Assembly (NCBI GenBank): GCA_964613585.1
Contig: CAZTHL010000156.1
Coordinates: 1-5,316 of the forward strand
Reading direction: 5' to 3'
Source of the DNA: CAZTHL01 sp964613585
GTDB lineage: Bacteria; Pseudomonadota; Alphaproteobacteria; DSM-16000; Inquilinaceae
Length of the DNA: 5,316 bases
This document shows, in pieces, positions 1-5,316 of the stretch. Each line of letters starts with the position of its first letter. Positions within the stretch are counted from its first letter, which is position 1. The position numbers were made by a program, and so were the translations under genes. Under the pieces are notes generated by a model that saw only the letters and a program-made list of their open reading frames with translations, ran no database searches and had not been told where the DNA came from.

Positions 1-191
1 ACGCGCACCGTCTGGCCGGGCGCCAGGCGCTGGCCCGCCCGTGCCCGCTTGCCGTCGACCCGGATCTGCCCGGTGCGCAGCAGCTTCTCCAGCCGGCCGT
101 GGCCGAGCTGCGGGAAATGCCGGCGGAACCAGCGGTCGAGCCGGGTGTCGGCCTCCTCCGGCCCGATCCGGCGCTGCTCGACCGCGCTCAT
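1..191 (-). CDS. rluC: RluC-type 23S rRNA pseudouridine synthase, N-terminal part only (runs off the left edge)
   Basis: The first 63 codons of a gene read leftward from the ATG at 191 are visible. The translation begins MSAVEQRRIGPEEADTRLDR and continues with a segment rich in Arg and Leu (HGRLEKLLRTGQIRVDGKR, residues 31-49), then LAPGQTVR. This is the pattern of an S4 RNA-binding domain: a helix contacting RNA, then the G-x-I-x-V-(D/N)-G-K turn. That domain precedes the catalytic domain in RluC/RluD-type pseudouridine synthases, which convert specific uridines of 23S rRNA to pseudouridine. The catalytic Asp region lies outside the window, so activity cannot be judged. The start codon overlaps the crcB stop as ATGA and no Shine-Dalgarno sequence is visible, so translational coupling to crcB is likely. 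The RluC assignment over RluD or another S4 protein rests partly on the usual alphaproteobacterial order rarA-crcB-rluC. Confidence 0.85.
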   Translation of the reverse strand, partial: MSAVEQRRIGPEEADTRLDRWFRRHFPQLGHGRLEKLLRTGQIRVDGKRARAGQRLAPGQTVR

Positions 192-568
192 CGCAGCACT
201 GAGCGCGCCAGCTGCAGCCCGGCGAGCAGCGCGCCCACGCAGCAGCCGACCGAGCCCAGGGCATAGGCCAGGGCGGCCCCGGCGCGCCCGCGCTCCACCA
301 GCACGACGAGATCGAGCGAGAAGGTCGAGAAGGTGGTGAAGGCGCCGAGCACGCCCACCACCAGCGCGGCCCGCAGCTCCTCCGACGGCGACCAGACCAG
401 CGCCATCACCTCCACGAGCACGCCCATGGCGAAGGAGCCGATCAGGTTCACCGCCAGGGTCCCCCAGGGAAAGCCCGGCCCCAGCCAGTGGCCGACCGCG
501 CTCATCACCAGATAGCGCGCCACGGCGCCGAGCGCGCCCCCGGCCGCGACGGAGAGCAGCATGGACAT
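188..568 (-). CDS. crcB: CrcB/Fluc fluoride ion channel
   Basis: This 126-residue small membrane protein exports fluoride through a dual-topology dimer in the inner membrane. The length is typical of the family. Family signatures are all present: GGALGAVARY at residues 10-19, with the conserved Arg18; WGTLAVNLIGSF at 35-46, with the pore-lining Asn41; and GVLGAFTTFSTFS at 72-84, the phenylalanine-box and sodium-site region. Four hydrophobic segments fit residues about 3-25, 34-58, 65-91 and 97-120. Two in-frame ATGs (568 and 562) give MSM at the N-terminus; I keep the longer one. The 68 bp upstream, between the rarA stop and this start, contains overlapping short palindromes at 576-587 and 581-590 but no obvious Shine-Dalgarno sequence and nothing I recognise as a fluoride riboswitch. 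It is probably co-transcribed with rarA, and its last 4 bases overlap rluC. Confidence 0.95.
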   Translation of the reverse strand: MSMLLSVAAGGALGAVARYLVMSAVGHWLGPGFPWGTLAVNLIGSFAMGVLVEVMALVWSPSEELRAALVVGVLGAFTTFSTFSLDLVVLVERGRAGAALAYALGSVGCCVGALLAGLQLARSVLR

Positions 569-636
569 GGATGCGCCGGGATCCCGGGATGGACGCCGCG
601 GACGGTACCGGGCCCGGCCGGCGGCGGCAAGCGCGG

Positions 637-1974
637 CTAGCCGGACCCGGCATCCGGGTCCGCCGCCCGGCGGCGCAGCTCCGCCCAGTAGTCGAGGCGC
701 CGGCGCACCTCCCGCTCGAAGCCGCGCTCGACCGGACGGTAGAACGCCCGCCGCGCCATGCCCTCCGGGAAATGGTCCTGGCCGGAGAAGCCTTCCTCAA
801 GATCGTGGTCATAAGCGTAGCCGCGGCCGTAGCCGAGCCCCTTCATCAGCCGGGTCGGCGCGTTCAGGATGTGCATCGGCGGCATCAGGCTGCCGGTCTC
901 TTCGGCCGCCCGCGCCGAGTCCTTGAAGGCGACATAGGCGGCGTTCGACTTGGGCGCCGTGCCCAGGTAGATGACCGCCTGGGCGATCGCCAGCTCGCCC
1001 TCGGGCGAGCCGAGCCGCTCATAGGCGTCCCACGCCGCCAGCGCCTGCGGCAGCGCCTGGGGATCGGCGAGGCCGATATCCTCCGAGGCGAAGCGCACCA
1101 GCCGGCGGGCCACGTAGAGCGGATCCTCGCCGCCGGCCAGCATGCGGGCGAGCCAGTAGAGCGCCGCGTCCGTGTCCGAGCCGCGCAGGCTCTTGTGCAG
1201 CGCGCTGATCAGGTTGAAGTGGCTGTCCTGGGCCTTGTCGTGGAGCGGCATGCGCCGCTGCACCGCCTCGGCCAGGGCCGCCGGGTCGAGCGGCGCCGCC
1301 GGGTCCCGCTGCAGCAGCTCCTCGCACAGGTTGAGCAGGAAGCGGCCGTCGCCGTCGGCCATCGCCGTCACGGCGGCGCGCGCCTCCCCGGTCAGCGGCA
1401 GCGGCCGCCCCGCCTCGGCCTCCGCCCGGGCCAGCAGCCGCTCCAGCGCGGCGTCGTCGAGCCGGCGCAGCACGAACACCTGGCAGCGCGACAGGAGCGC
1501 GCCGTTCAGCTCGAAGGACGGGTTCTCGGTGGTGGCGCCGGCCAGCGTCACCGTGCCGTCCTCGACCACCGGCAGGAAGGCGTCCTGCTGGGCGCGGTTG
1601 AACCGGTGGATCTCGTCGACGAACAGGAGCGTGCCGCGCCCCTCGCCCCGGCGCCGGCGCGCCGCCTCGAACACCTTCCGCAGCTCCGCCACGCCGGAGA
1701 ACACCGCGGACACCGGCTCGAACACCAGGTCGGTGCGGTCGGCCAGCAGCCGGGCAATGGTGGTCTTGCCGCAGCCGGGCGGCCCCCAGAGCACCAGGGA
1801 GGCGAGCCGCCGCGCCTCGACCATGCGCCGGATGGCGCCTCCGGGCCCGAGCAGGTGCTCCTGGCCGACCACCTCGTCGAGCGTGCTCGGGCGCAGCCGG
1901 TCGGCCAGGGGCCGCGGCGCCAGGGCGTCGAGCAGCCCGGGCGCCTCGCCGCCCCTGGTCCTAGCGCCGGCCAT
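637..1974 (-). CDS. rarA: Replication-associated recombination protein A (RarA/MgsA), AAA+ ATPase
   Basis: A 445-residue cytoplasmic AAA+ ATPase of the RarA/MgsA/WRNIP1 family, related to clamp-loader subunits, which acts at stalled replication forks and gaps. Visible elements in order are: a clamp-loader-like N-terminus (PLADRLRPSTLDEVVGQEHLL, about residues 22-42); Walker A GPPGCGKT at 64-71; Walker B LLFVDE at 116-121, running into IHRFN; sensor 1 GATTEN at 146-151; an SRC arginine finger with Arg163; and a sensor-2 region GDGRFLLN with Arg211. The family C-terminal domain follows, with DSHFNLISALHKSLRGSD at 250-267, SEDIGLADPQ at 297-306 and APKSNAAY at 340-347. No key residue is missing and the length is normal. 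ATG at 1974 is chosen because GAGG lies 8 nt upstream. The gene starts 34 bp after the protease stop, consistent with an operon. Confidence 0.96.
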   Translation of the reverse strand: MAGARTRGGEAPGLLDALAPRPLADRLRPSTLDEVVGQEHLLGPGGAIRRMVEARRLASLVLWGPPGCGKTTIARLLADRTDLVFEPVSAVFSGVAELRKVFEAARRRRGEGRGTLLFVDEIHRFNRAQQDAFLPVVEDGTVTLAGATTENPSFELNGALLSRCQVFVLRRLDDAALERLLARAEAEAGRPLPLTGEARAAVTAMADGDGRFLLNLCEELLQRDPAAPLDPAALAEAVQRRMPLHDKAQDSHFNLISALHKSLRGSDTDAALYWLARMLAGGEDPLYVARRLVRFASEDIGLADPQALPQALAAWDAYERLGSPEGELAIAQAVIYLGTAPKSNAAYVAFKDSARAAEETGSLMPPMHILNAPTRLMKGLGYGRGYAYDHDLEEGFSGQDHFPEGMARRAFYRPVERGFEREVRRRLDYWAELRRRAADPDAGSG

Positions 1975-1982
1975 CGCGTCCG

Positions 1983-1986
1983 CCTC
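1983..1986 (-). promoter_or_regulatory. Ribosome binding site of rarA
   Basis: On the minus strand GAGG is followed by 8 nt and then the ATG at 1974. It is the clearest Shine-Dalgarno match in the cluster and fixes the rarA start. The nearby ATG at 2005 is out of frame with rarA. Confidence 0.6.
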
Positions 1987-2008
1987 GGCTCGGGTCCGCC
2001 GCCATGGC

Positions 2009-3484
2009 CTAGCCGTACACCACGGTCTCGATCACCCGGTCGCCGCGGGCGATCACGACCCGCCAGCCGCCGGGGCTGCCGGCGCCGAGGATCCCGCCGA
2101 GCCGGTCGACCGACTCCACCGGCCGGCCGTTGAGCCGCGCCAGCACGTCCTGCGGCTCGAGCCCGAGCCGCGCCGCCGGGCTGCCGCGCGCGACCTGGAG
2201 CACGACGACCCCCTCGCGCAGGCCGCCGCGGTAGCCGATCTCCTCGATCAGCGCCGGCGACAGGTTGGCCACGGTGGCGCCGGCGAACGGGTGCCGGCCG
2301 CGCAGCAGGGTCGTCCGGCGCGGCGGCACCTCCGGCGGCGGCTCGAGCGCCATGGCCAGGTCGAGCCGCGCGCCGTCGCGCCGGACGCCGAGCACCGCCT
2401 CGCCGCCGAGCGGCCGGGTCGCCAGGCGGTAGCGCAGGGTCTCCGGATCGGCCACCGGCCGGCCGTCGAAGGCGACCACCACGTCGCCCACCCGAAGCCC
2501 GGCCCGCGCCGCCGGGCCGTCCGTCTCGACCCGGTTGATCAGCACGCCGGCCGGCCGGGCCAGCTCCAGCGTCGCCGCCAGCTCGGCCGTCACCGCCTGG
2601 CCCTCCGCGCCCATCCACGGCCGGGCCAGCGGCCTCCCGGCCTCGACACTGGCCAGCACCGCCCGCACCATGTCGGCCGGGATGGCGAAGCCGATGCCGA
2701 GCGAGCCGCCGGTGCGGCTGAAGATCGCCGTGTTGATCCCGACCAGCCGCCCGTCCAGGTCGATCAGCGCGCCGCCGGAGTTGCCCGGGTTGATCGCCGC
2801 GTCGGTCTGGATGAAGAAGTTGTAGTCGGCGATGCCGACCGTGGTGCGTGCCAGCGCCGAGACGATGCCGCTGGTCACCGTCTGGCCGACCCCGAACGGG
2901 TTGCCGATGGCCAGCACCAGATCGCCCACCGCCAGCCCCTCGGTGTCGGCGAGCGCCAGGGCCGGCAGCGCGCGTCCGCCGACCTCGCGCAGCTGCAGGA
3001 CGGCAAGGTCGGTGCGCTCGTCCGACAGCACGGTGTCGGCCAGGTACTCGGTGCGGTCGGCCAGCACGACGCGGATCTCGTCGGCGTTGGCGATGACGTG
3101 GTGGTTGGTGACCACCAGGCCGCCCGGCCGGACGATGACGCCGGAGCCGAGGGCGTTCTGCTCGCGCCGCCGCTCCGGCCCGAACGGCGTGCCGGGCCCG
3201 AAGAAGCGGCGGAAGAACGGGTCGTCGAACAGCGGCGAGCCGACCTGATCCCGCACCACCCGGCGCGTGTAGATGTTGACCACCGCCGGCGCCGCCTCGC
3301 GCACCAGCGGCGCGAAGCTGAGCCTGATCTGCTCGCGACTCTCCGGCACCTGGCGCGCCTCGGCCGCCGGCGCCGGCGTCGGCAGCAGCAGGGCCGCGAG
3401 CACCAGCAGCGCCGGCAGGACCGTGGCGGTCGGGCCGAGGGCTGGCCGCGGCATCGGGACCGGTCTCGAGGCGACGAAGCGCAT
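2009..3484 (-). CDS. Do-family (DegQ/MucD-like) periplasmic serine protease with two PDZ domains
   Basis: This is a 491-residue HtrA-type protease/chaperone of envelope protein quality control. An export signal is clear: basic residues, hydrophobic core TVLPALLVLAALLLP (about 21-35), then an Ala-x-Ala cleavage region near 38-43. The trypsin-like domain has the full triad: His129 in VVTNHHVI, Asp159 in ERTDLAVLQL and Ser236 in NPGNSGGAL. A short loop with PLFDDPFFRRFFG (84-96) replaces the long LA loop of E. coli DegP, as in DegQ/MucD-like proteins. PDZ1 spans about 285-380 (GVLINRVETDGPAARAGLRVGD) and PDZ2 about 400-485 (GVVVLQVARGSPAARLGL). The start is uncertain. ATG 3484 has no Shine-Dalgarno sequence; in-frame ATG 3454 has a weak GAGA 9 nt upstream and would give 481 residues with a more compact signal peptide. 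The frame stays open to a GTG at 3958, but that extension is repeat-rich and looks non-coding. I leave the symbol blank because degP, degQ and mucD cannot be separated here. Confidence 0.94.
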   Translation of the reverse strand: MRFVASRPVPMPRPALGPTATVLPALLVLAALLLPTPAPAAEARQVPESREQIRLSFAPLVREAAPAVVNIYTRRVVRDQVGSPLFDDPFFRRFFGPGTPFGPERRREQNALGSGVIVRPGGLVVTNHHVIANADEIRVVLADRTEYLADTVLSDERTDLAVLQLREVGGRALPALALADTEGLAVGDLVLAIGNPFGVGQTVTSGIVSALARTTVGIADYNFFIQTDAAINPGNSGGALIDLDGRLVGINTAIFSRTGGSLGIGFAIPADMVRAVLASVEAGRPLARPWMGAEGQAVTAELAATLELARPAGVLINRVETDGPAARAGLRVGDVVVAFDGRPVADPETLRYRLATRPLGGEAVLGVRRDGARLDLAMALEPPPEVPPRRTTLLRGRHPFAGATVANLSPALIEEIGYRGGLREGVVVLQVARGSPAARLGLEPQDVLARLNGRPVESVDRLGGILGAGSPGGWRVVIARGDRVIETVVYG

Positions 3485-3575
3485 GCCGGCACAATAGGCG
3501 GGCGGCGACGGCGGCACAACGCAGGCCGGGTCGCCACCGGGCGCGCCGCGGAGCGCGCTGCCGGGGGCGCGGCGT

Positions 3576-3624
3576 GGGCGGAGGCGTGGTGCGCCCGGGC
3601 GGAGGCGTGGCGCGCCCGGGCGGA
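3576..3624. repeat. 21-bp tandem repeat, about 2.3 copies
   Basis: Unit 1 is 3576-3596 and unit 2 is 3597-3617; they differ at one base (T versus C at unit position 15). A third copy begins at 3618 and matches for its first 7 bases before diverging. The unit contains GGGCGGAGGCGTGG. Because 21 is a multiple of three, it shows up as a repeated GAPRLRP heptapeptide in the open minus frame upstream of the protease start. Confidence 0.85.
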
Positions 3625-3642
3625 CGTCCCGTGCCGGGCCCG

Positions 3643-3660
3643 GGTCCCGGCCTCGGGACC
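3643..3660. repeat. Perfect 7-bp inverted repeat with 4-base loop
   Basis: GGTCCCG at 3643-3649 and CGGGACC at 3654-3660 are perfect reverse complements around a 4-base loop. It would form a stable hairpin in a leader transcript of the protease gene. No T-tract follows on either strand, so it is not a typical intrinsic terminator. Confidence 0.6.
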
Positions 3661-3876
3661 GGCGTCCTGTCACGGCGCCGTCCGGGGCGCTCGTGTCGGC
3701 CTTCGTAGGCTTTCGTGGTGTTGTGCAGGGCCGGGCCGGCGCCCGGGCTGCCGACCGGCCGGGCGCCCTCGCGCGGACCGGGAGCCGTGCGGACAGGCGG
3801 CCGGGGACGGACTCCGCCGAGGCCTTGGTCTGGTGCCCTGTCACCGTCACTTCGGTCCTCACGTCGACTGCCTCCC

Positions 3877-3912
3877 AGGACAATTTCAGGACGATAGCGC
3901 CGTTATAGGACA
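3877..3912. repeat. Three AGGAC(A/G) boxes in the least GC-rich part of the protease upstream region
   Basis: AGGACA at 3877-3882, AGGACG at 3888-3893 and AGGACA at 3907-3912 share orientation. The first two are 11 bp apart, about one helical turn; the third is 19 bp further on. They could be protein-binding half-sites or chance. No known regulator is assigned. Confidence 0.3.
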
Positions 3913-3970
3913 CAAGACCTTTCCTCAGGGTTAACGGGCCCCTTTCCGTCCCGGCCACGAAGAGGCCGCG

Positions 3971-4107
3971 GTGAGGTCCGGCTCAGGTGACGTGGTGTCG
4001 CTGGGGGTCTGGGGATGACCGGCCGGCCGGCGCGAGGCCCGTCGGCGGTCGCCCCGGCCGGCTGATTACCCCCAGACCCTCAGCGCTACCACCTCACGGG
4101 ACCTCAC
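3971..4107. repeat. 137-bp imperfect palindrome (long inverted repeat)
   Basis: The left arm 3971-4030 and right arm 4054-4107 are near reverse complements around a loop of about 23 bases. The outermost 9 bases (GTGAGGTCC at 3971-3979 against 4099-4107) match perfectly. Next, 3987-4014 matches 4070-4097 at 24 of 28 positions, and 4015-4030 matches 4054-4069 at 12 of 16. The left arm has about 7 extra bases around 3980-3986. As a plus-strand RNA, four of the eight mismatches would be G-U pairs. No T-tract follows, so it is not a standard intrinsic terminator. It may be a non-autonomous repeat element, a structured RNA or a protein-binding palindrome. Confidence 0.8.
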
Positions 4108-4257
4108 CTTTGAGCGCGGTCAATCGCTCCGTCGGGATCGATTGCTCGTCTTGCAGGCCATGCCTTGCAACGCCCCTCATGGAGCTGCTTGCCCAGCCTG
4201 GCGGGCATCCGGCGCGAGTTGGCCGTCCGGGCTACGATCCCGGCCCGGCCGCCGGAA
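4108..4257. other. Gene-free spacer between the palindrome and the IS21-family end
   Basis: About 150 bp with no gene I can support on either strand. The only local structure is a 20-bp near-palindrome at 4151-4170 (TTGCAGGCC and GCCTTGCAA with a one-base bulge), which could be an operator or chance. The region probably represents the pre-insertion flank of the IS. Confidence 0.4.
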
Positions 4258-4264
4258 TGTCGAA

Positions 4265-4311
4265 CGACATCCGAGATTGACCCCCCTGGCGACATCAGGA
4301 ACTGCCCCCCT
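4265..4311. repeat. Two imperfect terminal repeats of the IS21-family element
   Basis: Copy 1 is 4265-4287 and copy 2 is 4290-4311. Both begin CGACATC and end CCCCCCT, with 9 and 8 intervening bases that partly match. Repeats of this kind near the tips of IS21-family elements are thought to bind the IstA transposase. Their position just outside the istB remnant fits the istB-proximal end. Confidence 0.7.
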
Positions 4312-4452
4312 GTTGACGCCGGTGGCTTGTGTGCGGCGGAGGGCTTGTCCAAACGTCCACAGGAGGGACCCGGGCGCGGCGGCGCGACCGCCCACTAGTC
4401 CGGCGATGGTGCGCGCGGGAGGTCCCTGTGGACCCACTTGGTCAAGCCCGGC

Positions 4453-4890
4453 TCATCCGGGCGACTTCAGGTTAAGCGGGCGGCTCTTGATCAGGCCGCC
4501 GCGGTGCTTCTCGCGCGGGCGGTAGCTGCCGCCGCGAATGGTGACGACGTGGCTGTGATGCGGCAGCCGGTCAAGGATGGGGGTAGCCATCACTGGATCG
4601 GTAAACACCGTGCCCCACTCGCAGACCGGCGGGGTCGAGGTGATGAGCAGGCTGCCGCGCTCGTAGCGGCGCGATACGTGCTGGAAGAACAGATGCGCGG
4701 CATCGGGCGCGAACCGCAGGTCGCCGAGCTCGTCGATGATCAGCAGCTTCGGTTTGGCGTAGAAGCTGAGCCGCTCCTCGAGCCCGCCCTCGGCATGCGC
4801 CTTGGCCAGTGCCGCGGCCAGCACCGGCGCGGTGACGAACAGCACCGAGTAGGCGGCGCCGATCGCCTCCCGACCGAGCGCGATCGCGAG
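4453..4890 (-). pseudogene. istB: Truncated IstB-like helper ATPase of an IS21-family element
   Basis: IstB is the AAA+ helper ATPase of IS21 transposition, related to DnaC/DnaA-type ATPases. Recognisable similarity starts at LAIALGREAIGAAYSVLFVT (from 4890) and runs about 145 residues to the TGA at 4453. Walker B KLLIIDELG, then AAHLFFQHVSRRYERGSLLIT and RLPHHSHVVTIRGGSYR, are clear family landmarks. Everything upstream is missing: where GxxGxGKT (Walker A) should stand, the frame reads SKLVAKRRLY and then unrelated sequence, so about the first 110 residues are lost. Several positions differ from the family pattern as I remember it: TSTPPVCEWG where TSNxxVGEWG is usual, RLPHHS for RLLHHS, and SYRPREKH for SYRLREKR. 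Loss of Walker A means no ATPase activity is expected. No frameshifted N-terminus was found in the other two minus frames. Confidence 0.82.
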
Positions 4891-5316
4891 ATACAACCGG
4901 CGTTTCGCCACCAGCTTCGAGCAAAGGGAGATGTCGGCTCTTCCTCTGAACGCCAATCGAGCAAGAGGCTTTTGCGCCCCTCGGAGCCCACAACCAAGGA
5001 GTGTTCCTGCCCCTCTGGACCCCAGATTCTCCCCAGAGGCTAACCGTCCGCCGGCCCGCGGCGCGCTACCGCCTCGCCGCTGGACCCCGACCAAGCTCAT
5101 GCCGCCTGGAACGCATCGGAGGGAGGTGCAAGCTATGCTCCGGCCCCCGTCAAGCAGGGAGCTGCCTCCCCGCACACATCGTGCCAGTGTTTTACATTAA
5201 GCTTCAAGACGGCGCTGCCGCCAGGATCCTCGCTAAGTCTCCGACCTTAGACTAACCGCTGTTGATGAGACATTGCCGGAGGCTTAGTATCACTTATGCG
5301 CAGCCTCAGCCACTAG
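4891..5316. other. Unidentified DNA replacing the 5' half of istB; no supportable gene
   Basis: Short open frames occur on both strands, but none shows a recognisable motif, signal or membrane pattern, and none has a convincing ribosome site. The last 156 bases are about 55% GC, well below the gene cluster at 1-3484. The stretch is probably a junction of mobile-element debris. A short inverted repeat (AGTCT and AGACT around 5236-5253) is too small to interpret. Confidence 0.45.

Larger units (their letters stand above)
3485..3970. other. Gene-free region upstream of the protease gene (leader or promoter region)
   Basis: About 486 bp without a supportable gene. The half nearest the protease is extremely GC-rich with tandem and inverted repeats. 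The distal part, about 3880-3935, is clearly less GC-rich and is the best place for a promoter reading leftward into the protease gene. On the minus strand it contains CTTGTG and TATAAC and, further on, CTATCG, but none forms a standard sigma-70 or heat-shock promoter with correct spacing, so no promoter is called. The minus-strand frame is open throughout, which I attribute to high GC rather than coding. Confidence 0.5.
4258..4890 (-). mobile_element. IS21-family insertion sequence remnant (istB-side end)
   Basis: Three things support this call. First, the minus-strand coding remnant at 4453-4890 is a recognisable IstB C-terminus. Second, beyond its stop lies about 160 bp of non-coding DNA, including an inverted repeat at 4355-4370 and 4421-4433 (GTCCACAGG and CCTGTGGAC). 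Third, the outer end carries two copies, 25 bp apart, of CGACATC then a short variable stretch then CCCCCCT (4265-4287 and 4290-4311), the multiple-terminal-repeat layout known for IS21-family ends. The likely outer boundary is the TGT at 4258, in TGTCG-AA-CGACA. The istA gene, the N-terminal half of istB and the other terminus are absent from the window, so the element is truncated or rearranged on its right. Confidence 0.75.

Noticed and set aside
571..2133. 520-codon plus-strand open frame opposite rarA
   Set aside because: It is complementary to rarA with its complete AAA+ motifs; the plus-strand product is low-complexity and has no ribosome site or motif.
1548..3494. 648-codon minus-strand frame overlapping the protease and rarA genes
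   Set aside because: It is a frame-shifted shadow of the two real genes on the same strand, with Gly-, Arg- and Pro-rich low-complexity translation.
1172..3934. Very long open frame (920 codons) on the plus strand
   Set aside because: It lies opposite rarA and the protease gene. Its composition is dominated by Arg, Ala, Pro and His as expected for an antisense shadow of high-GC genes, and it has no domain I recognise.
3890..3935. Heat-shock (sigma-32-like) promoter for the protease gene
   Set aside because: CTTG and CTATCG are present on the minus strand but about 14 bp apart, shorter than the 17-18 bp I expect for alphaproteobacterial heat-shock promoters, and about 400 bp from the start codon.
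3971..4107. Palindrome as a CRISPR repeat or tRNA
   Set aside because: There is a single inverted unit with no spacer array, and the fold lacks tRNA arms or a CCA-type end.
3987..4280. 97-codon plus-strand frame across the palindrome and IS end
   Set aside because: It crosses an inverted repeat and an IS boundary, has no ribosome site and no recognisable sequence.
4438..5043. 201-codon plus-strand open frame opposite istB
   Set aside because: It is antisense to the recognisable IstB remnant and has no motif of its own.
5000..5100. Repeated CTGGACCCC (at about 5014 and 5081) as a second IS21 terminus
   Set aside because: The two copies share only about 9-10 bases, have no surrounding repeat structure and no adjacent istA, so chance is as likely.

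Overview
The window looks like a piece of a high-GC alphaproteobacterial chromosome. The base composition, the strongly G/C-biased third codon positions and the gene order (Do/HtrA-type protease, rarA, crcB, rluC) suggest something in or near the Rhodospirillales. This placement is inference from gene content and composition, not a database match.

Positions 1-3484 hold a compact minus-strand gene cluster. It is read from right to left as a periplasmic Do-family serine protease, the replication-repair ATPase RarA, the fluoride channel CrcB, and the start of a large-subunit-rRNA pseudouridine synthase of the RluC type, which runs off the left edge. Spacings are 34 bp, 68 bp and a 4-bp ATGA overlap, so one transcript is plausible. 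The products serve unrelated housekeeping roles: envelope proteolysis, stalled-fork processing, fluoride efflux and rRNA modification.

Positions 3485-4257 have no gene I can support. The region holds the upstream or leader DNA of the protease gene, including a 21-bp tandem repeat, a GC-rich hairpin and a less GC-rich patch with three AGGAC boxes. It also holds a striking 137-bp imperfect palindrome at 3971-4107.

Positions 4258-4890 are the remains of an IS21-family insertion sequence. One terminus has two 25-bp-spaced repeats. It is followed by non-coding IS DNA and then the C-terminal half of the helper ATPase IstB on the minus strand. The IstB N-terminus with its Walker A motif is missing, and several conserved residues appear changed. 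Positions 4891-5316 carry no recognisable gene, and GC drops to about 55% in the last 156 bases.

I did not find a convincing new multi-gene system. The items most worth following are the palindrome at 3971-4107 and the truncated IS21 element with its unidentified right-hand flank.
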